NCBI RefSeq assembly: GCF_032884065.1
Contig: NC_088879.1
Location: forward strand, 21,996,038 to 22,060,037
Reading direction: 5' to 3'
Source: Artemia franciscana
Taxonomy: Eukaryota > Arthropoda > Branchiopoda > Anostraca > Artemiidae
Length of the DNA stretch: 64,000 nt
The notes under the pieces are model-generated. The model had not been told where the DNA came from. It made no database searches and saw nothing but the letters and a program-made list of their open reading frames with translations. Position numbers and translations under genes: made by a program. Shown in pieces: positions 23,401-35,592 of the stretch (positions are counted from its first letter, which is position 1; each line of letters begins with the position of its first letter).

Positions 23401-24239
23401 GTGCGTCTTAAAAGATTAAGAGTAGGCCTTTTGAGGTAGAAATTAGCCGAAAGTTTAGGGGTATGGTGAACTAAATAAGCAGACTGTTGGATCTGCATCA
23501 AAGTTGCCAAAAACCCATATCTACAAAACCCTAAGAACCTGTAGGGGTATGGAGTGGGAAGTTTCATGGCCACTACTACTACTACTGAAGTTGCAAATAC
23601 GACTAGTTGTGACTACAATAGTGCCTACTCTAGACTGCGACAGCTTGGAACTGTAACTGAAACTGTTTGAACTGGTTCTGCATGTACTTGTAACTTCTTT
23701 CAGAGAATATTCGGGGATGTTAGAAAATCAGAACTCATCATTTGCATGCTGATTGTCAAAAGGGTGCATCAGCAATGTCTCATGAAAGGCTGACAGCATT
23801 AAGTTAAAACTTTCAGGGCATGTTGAACAGTGCTTGAACCTTTAGTGAATGCTTAAAAGGATTTTAAACTAAATAAAAAGACAGGATGTACATCCATCTT
23901 ATAAACAGAATAGATATACAATATGTTAAGAGCTGCTAAGAGTCAGAACGTTCAATAAAAAGACACCATGTTCATCTAGGTTGTCTGAAGAACATACCTG
24001 AAAAGACTCAGGATTGGCTGATGACATTTATTTGAAACTTTTAGGGAATGTTAGGGGTATTGAAATAAGTTAAAAGACATTAATTAGAACAATAAAACTC
24101 GAAATATATATTTTAATTCATACGCTAGAGACGTGAAAAATTGGAGGAGTATTCATTATACAAACCAAAACTTTTACAATATAATATAAATATTAATAAA
24201 TTTAACAAAATCCTACAAAAAGACATTTTTCAAACAAAA
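23401..24239. other. Unassigned repeat-like sequence
   Basis: There is an (ACT)6 tract at 23569-23586 and loosely repeated phrases such as AAACTTTCAGGGCATGTTGA and GAAACTTTTAGGGAATGTTA (23809, 24033). No gene is seen. Confidence 0.4.
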
Positions 24240-25590
24240 GTAAAAAAAAGTTCTCCCCCTGGAACGCCCGGTAAAATTGGGATCTCTGGTAGGATGTCTG
24301 TATCAGGAAAAAATATAAAACATTTGGGAAAAAATTAAAAGTAATAGAAAAAACTGAAAATAAACATAACGTGCTTGGATCTCCACTAAAGTGTACCGAC
24401 ACAGCCGGCCCCCATGTCTATAGCCTAAATACCTAGTACGCCCTTAGTCAAAATGGCCTCACATGTGTAAGAAAATGTAAAAATAAATAATGCTAAGGAA
24501 CTGTAAAGAAAAAAGTTATAAGAGATTAATATTACAAAGGTTTTGACATATATAGTTCGGTGTAGGAGTGTAAGCAAAGTTGGAAAACTATGGTTTTTTC
24601 ATGTTAAAAAAGTTCACGGTGTGTTAAACAAATCTAACTGTATGACCCCCCCCCCCCCCCCCCCCCCGCAAAAAACAAATATCTAGTCAGATGTTCTTTT
24701 ATCCCAGGGTAAAATATAAAGCTCTTGAAAAAATAATAAAGAATAAAATAAAGCTGAAAATAAATATACCAAACTGGGATCTCCACCAAGGTGTACCAAA
24801 TTCTGGCCCCAATTTCTACAGCCTATTCGCCTAGCAAAGTCCTTAGTCAAAATTGTCCAGATTTGTACGAAAATGCAAAAACAATGTTGTTTTATTGGAC
24901 ATTACTATTATAAAAGCTTTTGACAAATATAGTTCGTTGTAGGAGTTTAAGCAAAGCTGAAAAACCATGGTTTAGGAGTGTTAAAGGAATGCGCTTTGTT
25001 TTAAAGAAATCAAATTGTATTTCACCCCCCCCCCCTAAAAAGAACCTCTGGCAAGATGTTCGTATATCTCACGGTAATATATAAAGCTCTTGGTAATATG
25101 ATAATTTAGTAATAAAAAAAAAGGTTGAAAATAAACATAAAATGCTGGGACATCAGTCATAGTGTACCAATGGTCGAACCAAACGTGTATGAAAATGTAA
25201 AAAAACAAACAACAATATTAAGAACTGTAAAAGAAAAAAGTTATAGGACATCAGTATTACAACAGCTTTTAACAGATATAGTTCGGTTCAGGAGTGTAAG
25301 CAAAGACGAAGAACTACAGTTTTGGTGTGTTAAACAAGTGCTCGATGTGTTAAAAATCGAAATGTATGCTACTCTCCCCCGCCAAAAAACTCTTAAGGAA
25401 GATGTTCGTATATCCCGTCACAAAATACAAAGCTTTTAGAAAAAAAAATAAGGATAAGGAATAAAAAAAAGTTGAAAATAATATTAAATGTTAGGATCTC
25501 CACCAAGATGTACTGAAGGCCAGCCCCCATTTCTGGAACCCACGCGCCTAGTATACCATCAGTCAAAATGGCCCCAGAATCCTATGGAAA
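24240..25590. repeat. Degenerate satellite, ~350-400 bp unit, 3-4 copies
   Basis: The anchor GAAAATAAACATAA...GGATCTCCAC recurs at about 24356, 24759, 25126 and 25475, giving periods near 403, 367 and 349. Other landmarks repeat in order: TATAGTTCGGTGTAGGAGTG, TGTTAAACAAATC, a poly(C) run (24646-24667, 22 C; shorter at ~25025) and AGATGTTCGTATATC. The frame at 25125-25439 is only one open unit and has no protein homology I recognise. Confidence 0.85.
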
Positions 25591-27002
25591 TGTAAAATAA
25601 GGTTTTCAAATCCGAAAAAGTGTTAGGGTTCTAATACGAAATTCTTGAATGTGAGATTACAGAGAAAAGTATGTCTTTTCTAGAATATCTTGAAATTTTT
25701 GCGTATCAGAAAACAAACTTAATAGAAAGAAGAAAAGATTACCATCTAGTTTTAGATGGGGAAATACCGCATAGCAATCCTAAAAATACGACAAGAAAGG
25801 TAAACTATGCCACGAAAGGTAAAAAGCTCTCTGAAATGGGTTGAAAAAGCCACATGTTACCTCACTAATTTTTCAAGCTCAAATCTTTTCACAATAGGGT
25901 TCTGAGATGCTGAACTTATCAGATGTTGAGAGATTGATATACAAGGTGTGAGCTGATAAACATTGTCTCTTGAAGGTATTTGAAAATAAGACTGAGAACA
26001 ATGTAGGGGGAGTCCATGGGAAATGTTTAGAAATTTCATATTTGGGACCGAACGCAGAGAAAACAATGTTTGAAGGAACGATAATACAATACCTCCCATT
26101 CAAGTTAAAAGCTGTCACATCGGATTTGATGAATTATGACATCTATTAGCGAGGTTAAAAAAAAATGGAAATTGGAATCACATAGGATTTGCAGTCGGAA
26201 ATAAAAGGATAGCAATTGATAGATAGGATTTAAGGCCAGGAAAAAAGGAATAACAGGTGCTGGATATGTATTTGTGGTATGAAATGACCAAAGGAGTTTT
26301 ACTCCTATGGTTCCGTGAAGAATTGAGGATAAACACAAATTATTACTTGGCTGCTACTGAGAAACACATTCAACACATTAGTATTTTTTATTAGCAGAGG
26401 TGATGGTTCGATTTTCGTACCTTGCACACTAAAGGGTCAACATATGCATGGTATAAAAAGTCCAAGCTCATTCTTTCGTTATGCTTTTAAAAAGTCATAA
26501 AAGGTTTTTTTCCACATTCCTGATTTTTTTCATTATTAATTAAGGGCAATTCTCCATGGAGTTTGTAGGATAATTAAAGAATTGTTAGTGACAGTTTATT
26601 GTCCAGATGAATGTACGATAAATGATCTTTCCAGTGAGATAAACAAGGACGCATTATCTTGTGTTTCCTTAGGAAACCAGTGGAAAAACTAATTTAACAT
26701 GCTTCCCAGATATTGCTTAGTTCCCATTAATAAAAATGCACGAAACATCCACAGTTAACCTGAGTCTGGAACAGGAAAACACAAATGATAAGTCTTCAGC
26801 CCCCCCCCCCTCTCTCCATTAATCTCAAACTCTTGCTATTCTTTATACAATGGATGTTATTTTCAGTTTAATTAGCCCATAATTGTCATTTCTCTCGAAG
26901 TTTTGCCTCCAGTCGAAGCTTAAACCACTTCGTATATGCTTGTCTATAGTATTGAAAAATGACAATTTGACAAATCTAAATGCATAAGGTGTTCAAAGGC
27001 TT
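25591..27002. other. Unassigned sequence
   Basis: Overlapping minus-strand frames at 25857-26118 end at a plausible donor (TGAG|GTAACA, minus strand near 25857), but two different frames are open over the same stretch and I recognise no motif. A poly(C) run lies at about 26800. No firm feature. Confidence 0.35.
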
Positions 27003-28903
27003 TTTTATGGCACTTGGTATTAACCAAGTGACATATAACAATCGCAAATTCTGTCAGTCTGTCGGTCCCGGTTTTGTTACTTTAGGCACCTTCAGGTAAG
27101 CTAGGACGATGAAGTTTGGCAGGCGTATCAGGGACCGAACCAGATCAAATTAAAAATAGTCTTCTTCCCGATTTGACTATCTGCGGGGGAGTGGGGGGCC
27201 AGTTAATTCGAAAAAAAATACAAAAACTGAAGTATTTTTAACTTACGAACGGTTGATCAGATCTTAATGAAATTTGATGTTTGGAAGAATATCGTGTCTC
27301 AGAGCTATTATTTCAAATCCCGACCTGATCTGAAGACATTGGGGGGAGTTGGGAGGAGGAAACCTAAAATCTTGGAAAACACTTAGAGTGAAGGGATCGG
27401 GATGAAATTTGGTGAGAAAAATAAGCACAAGTCCTAGATACATTATTGACATAACTGGAACGGATCCGCTCTCCTTGGGGTAGTTGGGGGGGGGGTAATT
27501 CTGAAAAATGAGAAAAAATGAGGCATTGTTAACTTACAAACAGGTGATCGGATCTCAACAAAATTTGATATTTAGAAGGATATCGTGCCTCAAAGCTCTT
27601 TTTTAAATCCCGACCGGATCTGGTGACATTGGGGGGAGTTTGGGGGACCTAAATTAATGGAAAACGCTTAGATTGGAGGGATCGGGATGAAACTTAGTGG
27701 GAAAAATAAGCAGAAGTCTTAGATACGTGATTAACATAATTGGAATGGATCCGCTCTATTTGGGGGGAGGGGAGGGTTAATTCTGAAAAGTTAGAAAAAT
27801 GACGTATTTTTAACTTACGAAGGAGTGATCGGATCTTCATGAAACTTAATATTTAGAAGGAACTCGTAACTCAGATTTTTATTTTAAATCTCAACTGGAT
27901 CCTACGTCATTGGGGGGGGGGGGGGTACCGGAAATCTTAGAAAATGCTTAAAGAGGAGAGATCACGATGGAACTGGATGGGAAGAATAAAAACCTGTCTA
28001 AGATACGTGACTGACATAATCGGACCGGATCTGCTCTCTTTGGTGGAGTTGGGGGGGGGGGGATAATTCGGGAAAATGAGGTATTTTTAACTTACGAACG
28101 GGTCACGAGATCTTAATGAAATTTGATATTTAGAAGGATCTTGTGCTTTAAAGCTCTAATTTTAAATTCCGACCAGATCCTGTGACATTGGGGGGATTTG
28201 GACGGGGAGACCGGAATTTTGAAAACGTGAAAATGGGGGTATTTTTATCTTACGAATAGGTGATCGGATCTTAATAAAACTTGATATATATAGAAGGATC
28301 TCTTGTCTCAAATTTTCAACTCGAATTTGATCCGAGGACATAGGGAGTTGGAGGAGGGAAAGAGAAATCTTAGAAAACTCTTAGAGTGGAGAGATCGGGA
28401 TGAAACTTGATGGGAAGAATAAGCACTAGTTCTATATACGTGACTGACATAATCGGAACGGATTCGTTCTCTTCGGAGGAGTGGGGAGGGGGTGTTAATT
28501 TGGAAAAATTAGAAAATTAAGGTATTTTTAACTTAAGGACGGGTGACCGGATCTTAATGAAATTTGATATTTAGAAGGAATTCATGTCTCACAGCTCTTA
28601 TTTCCAATCCCGACCAGTTCTGTTGACATTGGGAGGATTTGGAGGAGGAAATTTTGGAAAACGCTTGGAGACGAGGAATCGGGATGAAGCTTGGTGAATA
28701 GAATAAGCAAATATCCCTGATACGTGATTGACCTAACCGTTCTGTATTCACTCTCTTTGGGGGAGTTGGGGGAGGGGTTCAGTGCTTTGGCGAGTTTGTT
28801 GCTTCTGGACGTACTAGGACGATGAAAATTGCTGGGCGTGTCAGGGAGCTGCACAAATTGACTTGATAACGTCGTTTTCCCAAATTTGACCATCTGGGGG
28901 GGC

Positions 28904-28911
28904 TAAAGGGA
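28904..28911. repeat. Target-site duplication, left
   Basis: TAAAGGGA precedes the LINE. The same 8 bases occur at 32420-32427 and once only (40049-40056) in the uninterrupted family B copy. Confidence 0.85.
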
Positions 28912-31900
28912 AGGCTTTACCCTCTCTGAAGGCTTTACCCTCTCTGAAGGCTTTACCCTCTCTGAAGGCTTTACTGATTCTAGGTGGGAGCAAAGGTGGA
29001 AGCTAAGCTTGCAAATTGCCACGGCGGTGGTGGCGTTGCAAGCAAGGATGCTCCCCCCTTCCGTCCCTAGGCAGTAGAGCAAACCCGCCAGCACACCTCA
29101 TAGCGGTGAGAGGGTGTAAACGTCACCTAGCTTCGCGCCAAGCGAAGTGACGGCCAATGTGCTCCGAGTGACCCGCAGGACTGGGGCCCCTGCGGTTAAT
29201 CATACCCAAGAAACATCCAGAATTATGTTGAATATGTCTAATATGAGAGCGAATTTGGCTGCGGCATTCCCGGCATTAAGCGATGCGTCGAGGCTGGCGA
29301 CCTCGTCGAAAAGTGAGCTAGCTACCATACTATCAAGGAGACATGGCCTGAATATCGGCTGCTGGAACCTCTGTTCCATCAAATGTTCACTAACGCAAGC
29401 CTTCGTAGCTGAAGAATTTTATTTATATAACCTGGACATACTCTGTGTTTCAGAGACAAAATTAAATGGACAAATGACACTTGACCTAATAGCCCCTTCG
29501 GGTAAAAAGGCCATACTATTCAATTCTGGCCCAATGGATGGATCCGGCCTCGCAGGAGTGGGAATAATCATGACACCCAAGATCGCATCGGGACTCCTTG
29601 ACTATGAAGCAGTGTCTGACAGAATTGTGATGGCCCGTTTAAAAGGTCAGAGTAATAACCTGGCAATACTATCTGTATATGCCCCTATTCGTGACGCCCC
29701 TGACCACTTGAAAGACAAATTCTATGCTGACCTCCAAATGACTATGAATAAAATTCCTCGTAAGGACATCCTCGTGATCGGTGGTGACTTCAATGCCAGG
29801 GTTGGCACGAGACTAAACGATTCTGAATGGGCCATTGGCAACCACGGTTTGGGCGACCGGTGCATTAACGGAGTCAGACTTCTCATGTTCGCTATGCTGA
29901 ATAATCTCAGTGTGGCTAATACATGGTTTAAACACAAACCTTGCCACACTTACACTTGGAGATCCCAAGATGGTAGAACCCGCGCCCAAATTGACTATTT
30001 ACTCGTTTCTCGTCGCTGGAAGTCAATGATTAAAGACTCGAGAGTATACAGAGGGAAGGACACTGGATCAAAAAGTAGATCCGACCATTTATTACTAAAA
30101 TCAAAAGTTAGATTCAGACTCAGCTCCAAAAAAGTATCTGCACCTAGACGCATCCTAGACACAGCGAAACTCAAACTCCCTGAAATCAAAGATACCTTTA
30201 TGCTCGAACTTACAAACCGTTTTACGGCGTTGCAAGATAATGACCGAGAATTTAAGACCAATCAAGCAATTTCTGAGACCGAGACAAGTGCCATGACCGA
30301 ACAAGATAATTTTAACCCATCACTAAATATAGAAAAGCGCTGGATCAAGTTCCGAAATCAAGTGAAAGAGGCAGCTACAGAAATTCTCGGAGTAAGGGAC
30401 AAAAAATCCAACAGATGGATTTCTCAGAAGACAATAGAACTCTCTGTAAGGAAGAAACAAATGACTGATAAACACTCTGCTTCTTTTAAAGCACTCCGCC
30501 AAGAATGTCACAAATCTGCTAAGGCAGACAAACAAACATATTGGCCTAATGTAGCCTGTGAAATGGAAAAAGCTGCTGCACGCAATGATTCACGGAAACT
30601 CTACCAGCTCCTAGGAGAATCAACCGGGAAAAAGAAGCAAAGATCTACCCCCACGCTACTTAGTAAGGACAACAAGCTTCTCACGAGCAAAGAAGATCGC
30701 ATCGAACGATGGCGTGCTCACTTCCAGGAGCTTCTTCACCCATCAGAAAATGACCACAGCCAACCCATTCCATCCCACAGCAGTTCTGAGTCACCATTCG
30801 TGTATAAGGATTGCAATATCACCCCTCCAAGCAGAGAAGAAATTATTCATGCCGTAAAACTATTAAAAAATAATAAAAGCCCAGGCATTGACGAATTACC
30901 AGCTGAACTTCTCAAGGCCCTTCCAGAAGCGGCTATCGACGAGCTCCACAACTTACTCACGGAGGTCTGGGTCAACGAATACATTCCTGAAGAGTGGAGG
31001 ACCTCTATAATAATTCCTGTATTTAAGAAAGGGGATCGTGCCGATTGTAAAAATTATAGAGGAATTTCCCTGATACCCATTTCTGCAAAAGTTTTCACAA
31101 TAATAGTATTAAATAGGTTCAGAAATATTAGAAATGATCGGACGAGGCCAAATCAAGCAGGATTCAGACCTGGTATGGGATGTTGCGATCATATTTTTAG
31201 CCTGAGACAGATCCTGGAACACCGCCTTATACACCAGCAGGAAACAATACAAGTCTTTATCGACTTTGTAACGGCTTTTGACTCGGTAAAGAGAATTGCC
31301 ATCTGGGATGCAATGAGGGATAATGGAGTACCCGAAAAGATAGTCCGTTTAATTAAGGCGTATTACGTGGGAACGAGGGCATTTATAAGAGCTGACGGAG
31401 AAATCTCAAAAGAAATATCAATTGACAAAGGAGTGTGACAGGGTTGTGCCTTATCGCCTATTTTATTTAACTTTGTCATTGACCAGATCATGAAGACTCT
31501 TGACAAATACAAAGGTGTGACAATCAGTCCAGCACTATCAATAACAGACCTTGATTACGCTGATGATGTGGATATCTTGGCTGACTCGATAATAGAAGCA
31601 CAGCTCATGATAGACGACATTGCTGCTAGATCCCTTGCTACTGGACTAAAGATCAGCCAATCGAAAACAAAATCGATGCGCACCTCTGGGCTAGATGAAA
31701 CTCCAATCACATTGAATGGCATCCCAATCGAGGACGTCCAGAATTTCAAATATCTAGGCTCCTTAATAAATCCCAAGGGCGAAGCTCTAAGCGAAATACA
31801 AAGCCGCATCTCCGCAGCCTGGGCAGCATTCATCCAGCTTCGGAAGTGCCTCTGGCTACGAAATGAAATTTCCCTTCGAACAAAGCTCCGGATATATAAC

Positions 31901-32419
31901 GCTTTGGTCCTCTCTGTGCTTCTTTATGGTTGCGAAACGTGGCCCCTCAGAGCTGGGGAAGCTAATAACCTGAATGTCTTCCACCACAAGTGTCTTCGCT
32001 GTATTCTTGGCCTGCGTCTCTCTGACCGCGTCCGTAACGATGTCATCAGAAGAAGATGTGGTGATATACCACTTGTCTCTGATGTTGTCAAAGCGAGACG
32101 TCTACGATGGTCTACGGGCATACACTGCGCCGACCGGATGACTCGTTCAGCAAACAGTGCTTGAAATGCCAACCCCTTGCGCACTGGAAAAGGAAGCCTG
32201 GAGGACAAAAAAAGACATGGTTATCAACAGTTAGAGCCGACCTCGAGCCAATGGGAGGTTTCAAGAAGCACGGGCACCGATGGAATAGACAATGGATCCA
32301 GTTGATCGAGCCAATCGCACTTGAAAGAGAGCAATGGAGAGAGGCATGTCAACAAATTCTGGATGCCACGATGGGCCTGGACAAGGCTCGAACGTGACCC
32401 AAGTACAAGTAAGTACAAG
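28912..32419 (+). mobile_element. Near-complete APE-type LINE, 3.5 kb
   Basis: The boundaries come from comparison with the empty family B copy at 38488-40314. The 5' end is 3.4 copies of an 18-base unit (AGGCTTTACCCTCTCTGA, 28912-28975), followed by a GC-richer 5' region and the ORF. The 3' end is a short tandem tail with AAGTACAAGTAAGTACAAG and no poly(A), as in RTE- or CR1-like clades. The 8 bp TAAAGGGA duplication flanks it. The coding part has one stop and one frameshift, so this is a young but inactive insertion. Confidence 0.9.
29147..32397 (+). pseudogene. LINE endonuclease-reverse transcriptase (one stop, one frameshift)
   Basis: The first open part is 763 codons. The APE-type endonuclease occupies roughly residues 68-320: GCWNLCSIK near 70, SETKLNG near 103, VIGGDFNARVG near 207-217, AQIDYLLVSRRW near 280 and SDHLLL near 312. 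The reverse transcriptase starts near residue 590, with FKKGDRADCKNYRGISLIP and FIDFVTAFDSV (first catalytic Asp). A TGA at 31436-31438 replaces the codon before QGCALSP, normally Arg (CGA), and the frame continues unchanged with LDYADD (31549-31566) and FKYLGSLINP. A one-base shift near 32107-32115 moves the tail (LRRPDDSFSKQC to LDKART) to another frame. It copies element RNA into DNA at nicked targets. The clade is probably RTE-like, which I infer from the tail. The true start could lie slightly upstream. Confidence 0.9.
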
Positions 32420-32427
32420 TAAAGGGA
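32420..32427. repeat. Target-site duplication, right
   Basis: TAAAGGGA directly follows the LINE tail, and family B sequence resumes with GAGGAAAAATTA. Confidence 0.85.
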
Positions 32428-32672
32428 GAGGAAAAATTAAAAAAATGAGGTATTTATAACTTACGAGTGGGTCATCGGATCTTAATGAATTTTGATACTT
32501 AGAAGGACATCATGACTCAGAGCTCTTATTTTAAATCCTGACCTCTGATTTTCCTTTTAAATCAATCCATTGATTCTTATAATTATTTAGAGCTCATACT
32601 ATATGAGCTCTTGGCTCTTAGCTCTTCTTGCATCGTCAGAAGTACCATATGAGCTCTTAGCTCTTGTTTTTA

Positions 32673-35296
32673 TATTTGCTACTGAGTGATACCTCTCAGC
32701 AGGAATATACTTATGTCTGTATCAGCTATCCAGAACATTGAAAATGTATGTAAGTCAAAACCTTTTTTTGTGTTTACTACTGAGTGATACCTCCCCGTAG
32801 GAGTAAATTTCAATTTACCTGCTTATAAGAGACAATTTTCCATGGGTGAAAATCCATAGAGATCTGGAATGGGTGGTAAACTGCTATGGCCAAGATGTTC
32901 TCTTTTTTTGCGCTTCTTGTCCACTGTATATGACACACCTATATGTACACACCTGTATGTATGGGCTAACCCAGATTTTGAATAGTAAGCGGATGATAAG
33001 TCCCGATTTTTGGCTCCTGATTGAACCTTCAATAAAAGACATGAAGCTGAGCTGAATTTTTTTTACATAAATTGTTCCCATATTCATTATGATGTGTTCG
33101 AGGAAGCTATTTGAGAGGTCATCTCGTGCCTAAAAGCAAGGTAATATTTCTGAATTGATCAGGGCAGTATAATTCATTTCAAATATAGTGGCCAAGCTCT
33201 TGCTAGTCATGTAACTCATCTCATGCCAATTGTCCTCATTTAGGGTATCATTCCAACCAGAGCTGTTGAAAGGGGGGCAACCGGGTCACTTGCCGCTGTT
33301 TCCTCGGCTGAGGGAGGGGGGGTGCTACCAAAATCAGATGAAATTTTCACTTTGATTCAACTTGTTTGCTTATATTTGAGTTGGGAGGGGCGCTGAAATT
33401 AATTTTTACCCCGGGCACCGCCAAGCCAAAGAATGACTCTAGTTCCAACAAAATATCACATTGAAGATTTTAAATATTTTCAAAACTACCATATGGTGGC
33501 CCTATTTCCGTCCAATCACGGCCTCTACTTCAAATTGCATTTAAACAGCAAATATTAGCACAACTTTGGCACCTATTAGGTGGTTCTGTTAAATAATCTA
33601 TTCTCCAGCGTAGTTTTAATTACTCCTATTCCCTCCAGGCTGCTACAAACGCTCGCCAAAACATAAAAAAATCGAAGGGTGCCAAACAGTTGGCAATAGT
33701 TGGCACCCAATACATGCAGAGAGCAATTACATATTCTTGTACATGTGCATCGAGATTTGATACCTAAAAGCTGGAAGGTTTACTTTTCAGTTGGAACAGT
33801 GACCCTTCTACTAGTATCATACAATTTGTGATTGCTTGGTAAAATCAAATGACAAAGTCAACAATCAGGGGCTACTGATAAGTCCCTCTTTACAATACAC
33901 CCACTCCTTCTTAATTACAGGTCTTAAACACCAAATTTCCAGCTCATATGCTTTGATTGTCAAATCTACTTTGAGATTAAAATGTTCTTTAAAGCAAAAT
34001 TTTAGCTATTTACAGCTCTGTTTCTCTACAATATATTACCAACAATCCCCTATTGTTGCCACCATGGACTCTAAATAGCTTACAAATTCGGAACTACAAC
34101 TAAGTTGACCTGAATTTAACCCCACCATTTTTTTTCATCGGGTGATAAACTAAACCAGTAGTTCTAACGTGCGAATGAACGATACTCCTTGTCCAATCTT
34201 TTCCTGAAGAAGCTATTGTTTTTTCTTGCTGCAGTCCTGGAAGTCATTCTTCTTTTGATCCCTTTTCTTCTTTTTTTTCTTCCTTTTTGTGCACGTGTTG
34301 TACTCTTTCTCACTGTGCACGTGTTGTACTCGACAAGTTTTAAAATGTATTCTTATGGTACTGATTTTGCTCAAGTGGCAACTCGGGCCTTCGACTCTTG
34401 CCGTTAATACTCACTTGGAATTGCAAGCGTGTTTTTGTGAAACAATCAGGACAATCAACTTTACCAACTACAAGTTCAGCTCATGATCATTTTAAAAGTA
34501 CCAAATGCAAGAATTTTTGTATTTTAACTTACATTCTTACCATCTTTTTTTCTTTTCGATGATCCTTTTTGCTTGAAATATTTCTATTCCACGACAGAAT
34601 AAAGAGTACGAATGTTACTTTTGTCAAATTTTTGACAGAAAAAGCTTCTTTTTTATATTTTCATTCTCAAAGCAATGCTCTGAGTGATCTGGGTGTTGAA
34701 GAATACTATCTTCTATTGTTACGAATTCTCTTCAGACTGAAAGCTATATGTTTGAAAACAAAGAAGAGAATTTGGATACCAATTTAATGAAAACCTCTCC
34801 AGACTAGAAATATAACAAAAATCTACTTATTGCAAAGTTAAAGTGATACAATAGAGAAAATTCATTCTTTCTATTCAATTCAAAGAAAATTCATCAATTC
34901 ATTCTTTTTAAATTGCTGCTATTGATTTTTTCTGTTATTCAGAGACAAAATCATCCTGCAAAAGGAATATTTAATATTTTAGATTGGCAAGCCTAGTCTT
35001 TGCAGATATGAGTAATGGCATTAATTGTTGTTCAAACTATTGCATAATACTTGTATTAAATAGCTTCTAAGGTGTGTATTATTTTGCCTTAATGTGTTAT
35101 GTGAATCTCAAAAGCCTGAAAACTGCAGTAGATCGAAACAGAAGTAAACAGTTGAAATCACTAGGTTAAAAAACTCTTATCTGGAGATTTCAGTCATCCA
35201 CCTTGCAAACTAAGGAAAACCACATTTGACCTTGGTTGTCATAGCTTTATCCTGATCTTCGTATTCTCATCTCTAATGCTAGCGGGGAACTGGATC
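32673..35296. other. Unassigned intronic stretch
   Basis: This is mostly unique-looking AT-rich sequence. A small direct repeat, GTGCACGTGTTGTACTC, occurs twice near 34289-34332. Open frames (up to 80 codons) show no known motif. I found no splice-flanked exon. Confidence 0.4.
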
Positions 35297-35337
35297 ATCA
35301 AACAGTTCGTGGTAACCAACTGTAAGTAAGGAGTCAT
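35297..35337 (+). repeat. Family A 5' end, 40-base stub
   Basis: TCAAACAGTTCGTGGTAACC with AACTGTAAGTAAGGAG matches the first 40 bases of family A and stops abruptly, about 250 bases before a full copy begins with the same sequence at 35593. Confidence 0.75.
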
Positions 35338-35592
35338 GAATACTGTTGCTTTCGGCGGGAGTCAGACCATGTACTGTCTGGACCGCGACCAGAGAATCTT
35401 GGAATTACTTCCGACAACCATTTGGTTCGATTGGCTGCAACTTTCCCATATATTTTCCGCCATTCTTTGTCTTCCTATCTTAGACCATTTCTACTAAGCC
35501 TACCCTCCTACTCCCATACTGCAGATATTCCTTGACTTTGTACCACAGACTCATCTTTTGACCTCGTGGTTTTTGTTGCCTGGAGTGTCCTA

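Larger units (their letters stand above)
27003..32672 (+). repeat. Family B repeat split by a LINE
   Basis: It starts with TTTTTATGG and the 20-base hairpin CACTTGGTATTAACCAAGTG (27011-27030), followed by a GTCTGTCGGTCCCGG-like tract. Tandem units of about 280 bases follow, anchored by GGATCCGCTCTC-like boxes at about 27461, 27748, 28027, 28460 and 28742. The LINE splits it at 28912-32419. The element ends near 32672 with repeated GAGCTCTTGGCTCTTAGCTC phrases. Without the LINE it is about 2.15 kb. It has no ORF of its own and its class is unknown. Confidence 0.87.

Noticed and set aside
25857..26118. Minus-strand frame ending at a plausible splice donor, possible exon
   Set aside because: Two frames are open over the same bases, no acceptor or protein similarity was convincing, and no motif is recognisable.
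34189..34407. 72-codon frame with a strongly hydrophobic N-terminus, possible small membrane protein
   Set aside because: The hydrophobicity comes from a CTTTTTTTCTTCC-type pyrimidine tract, and there is no similarity or conserved context.
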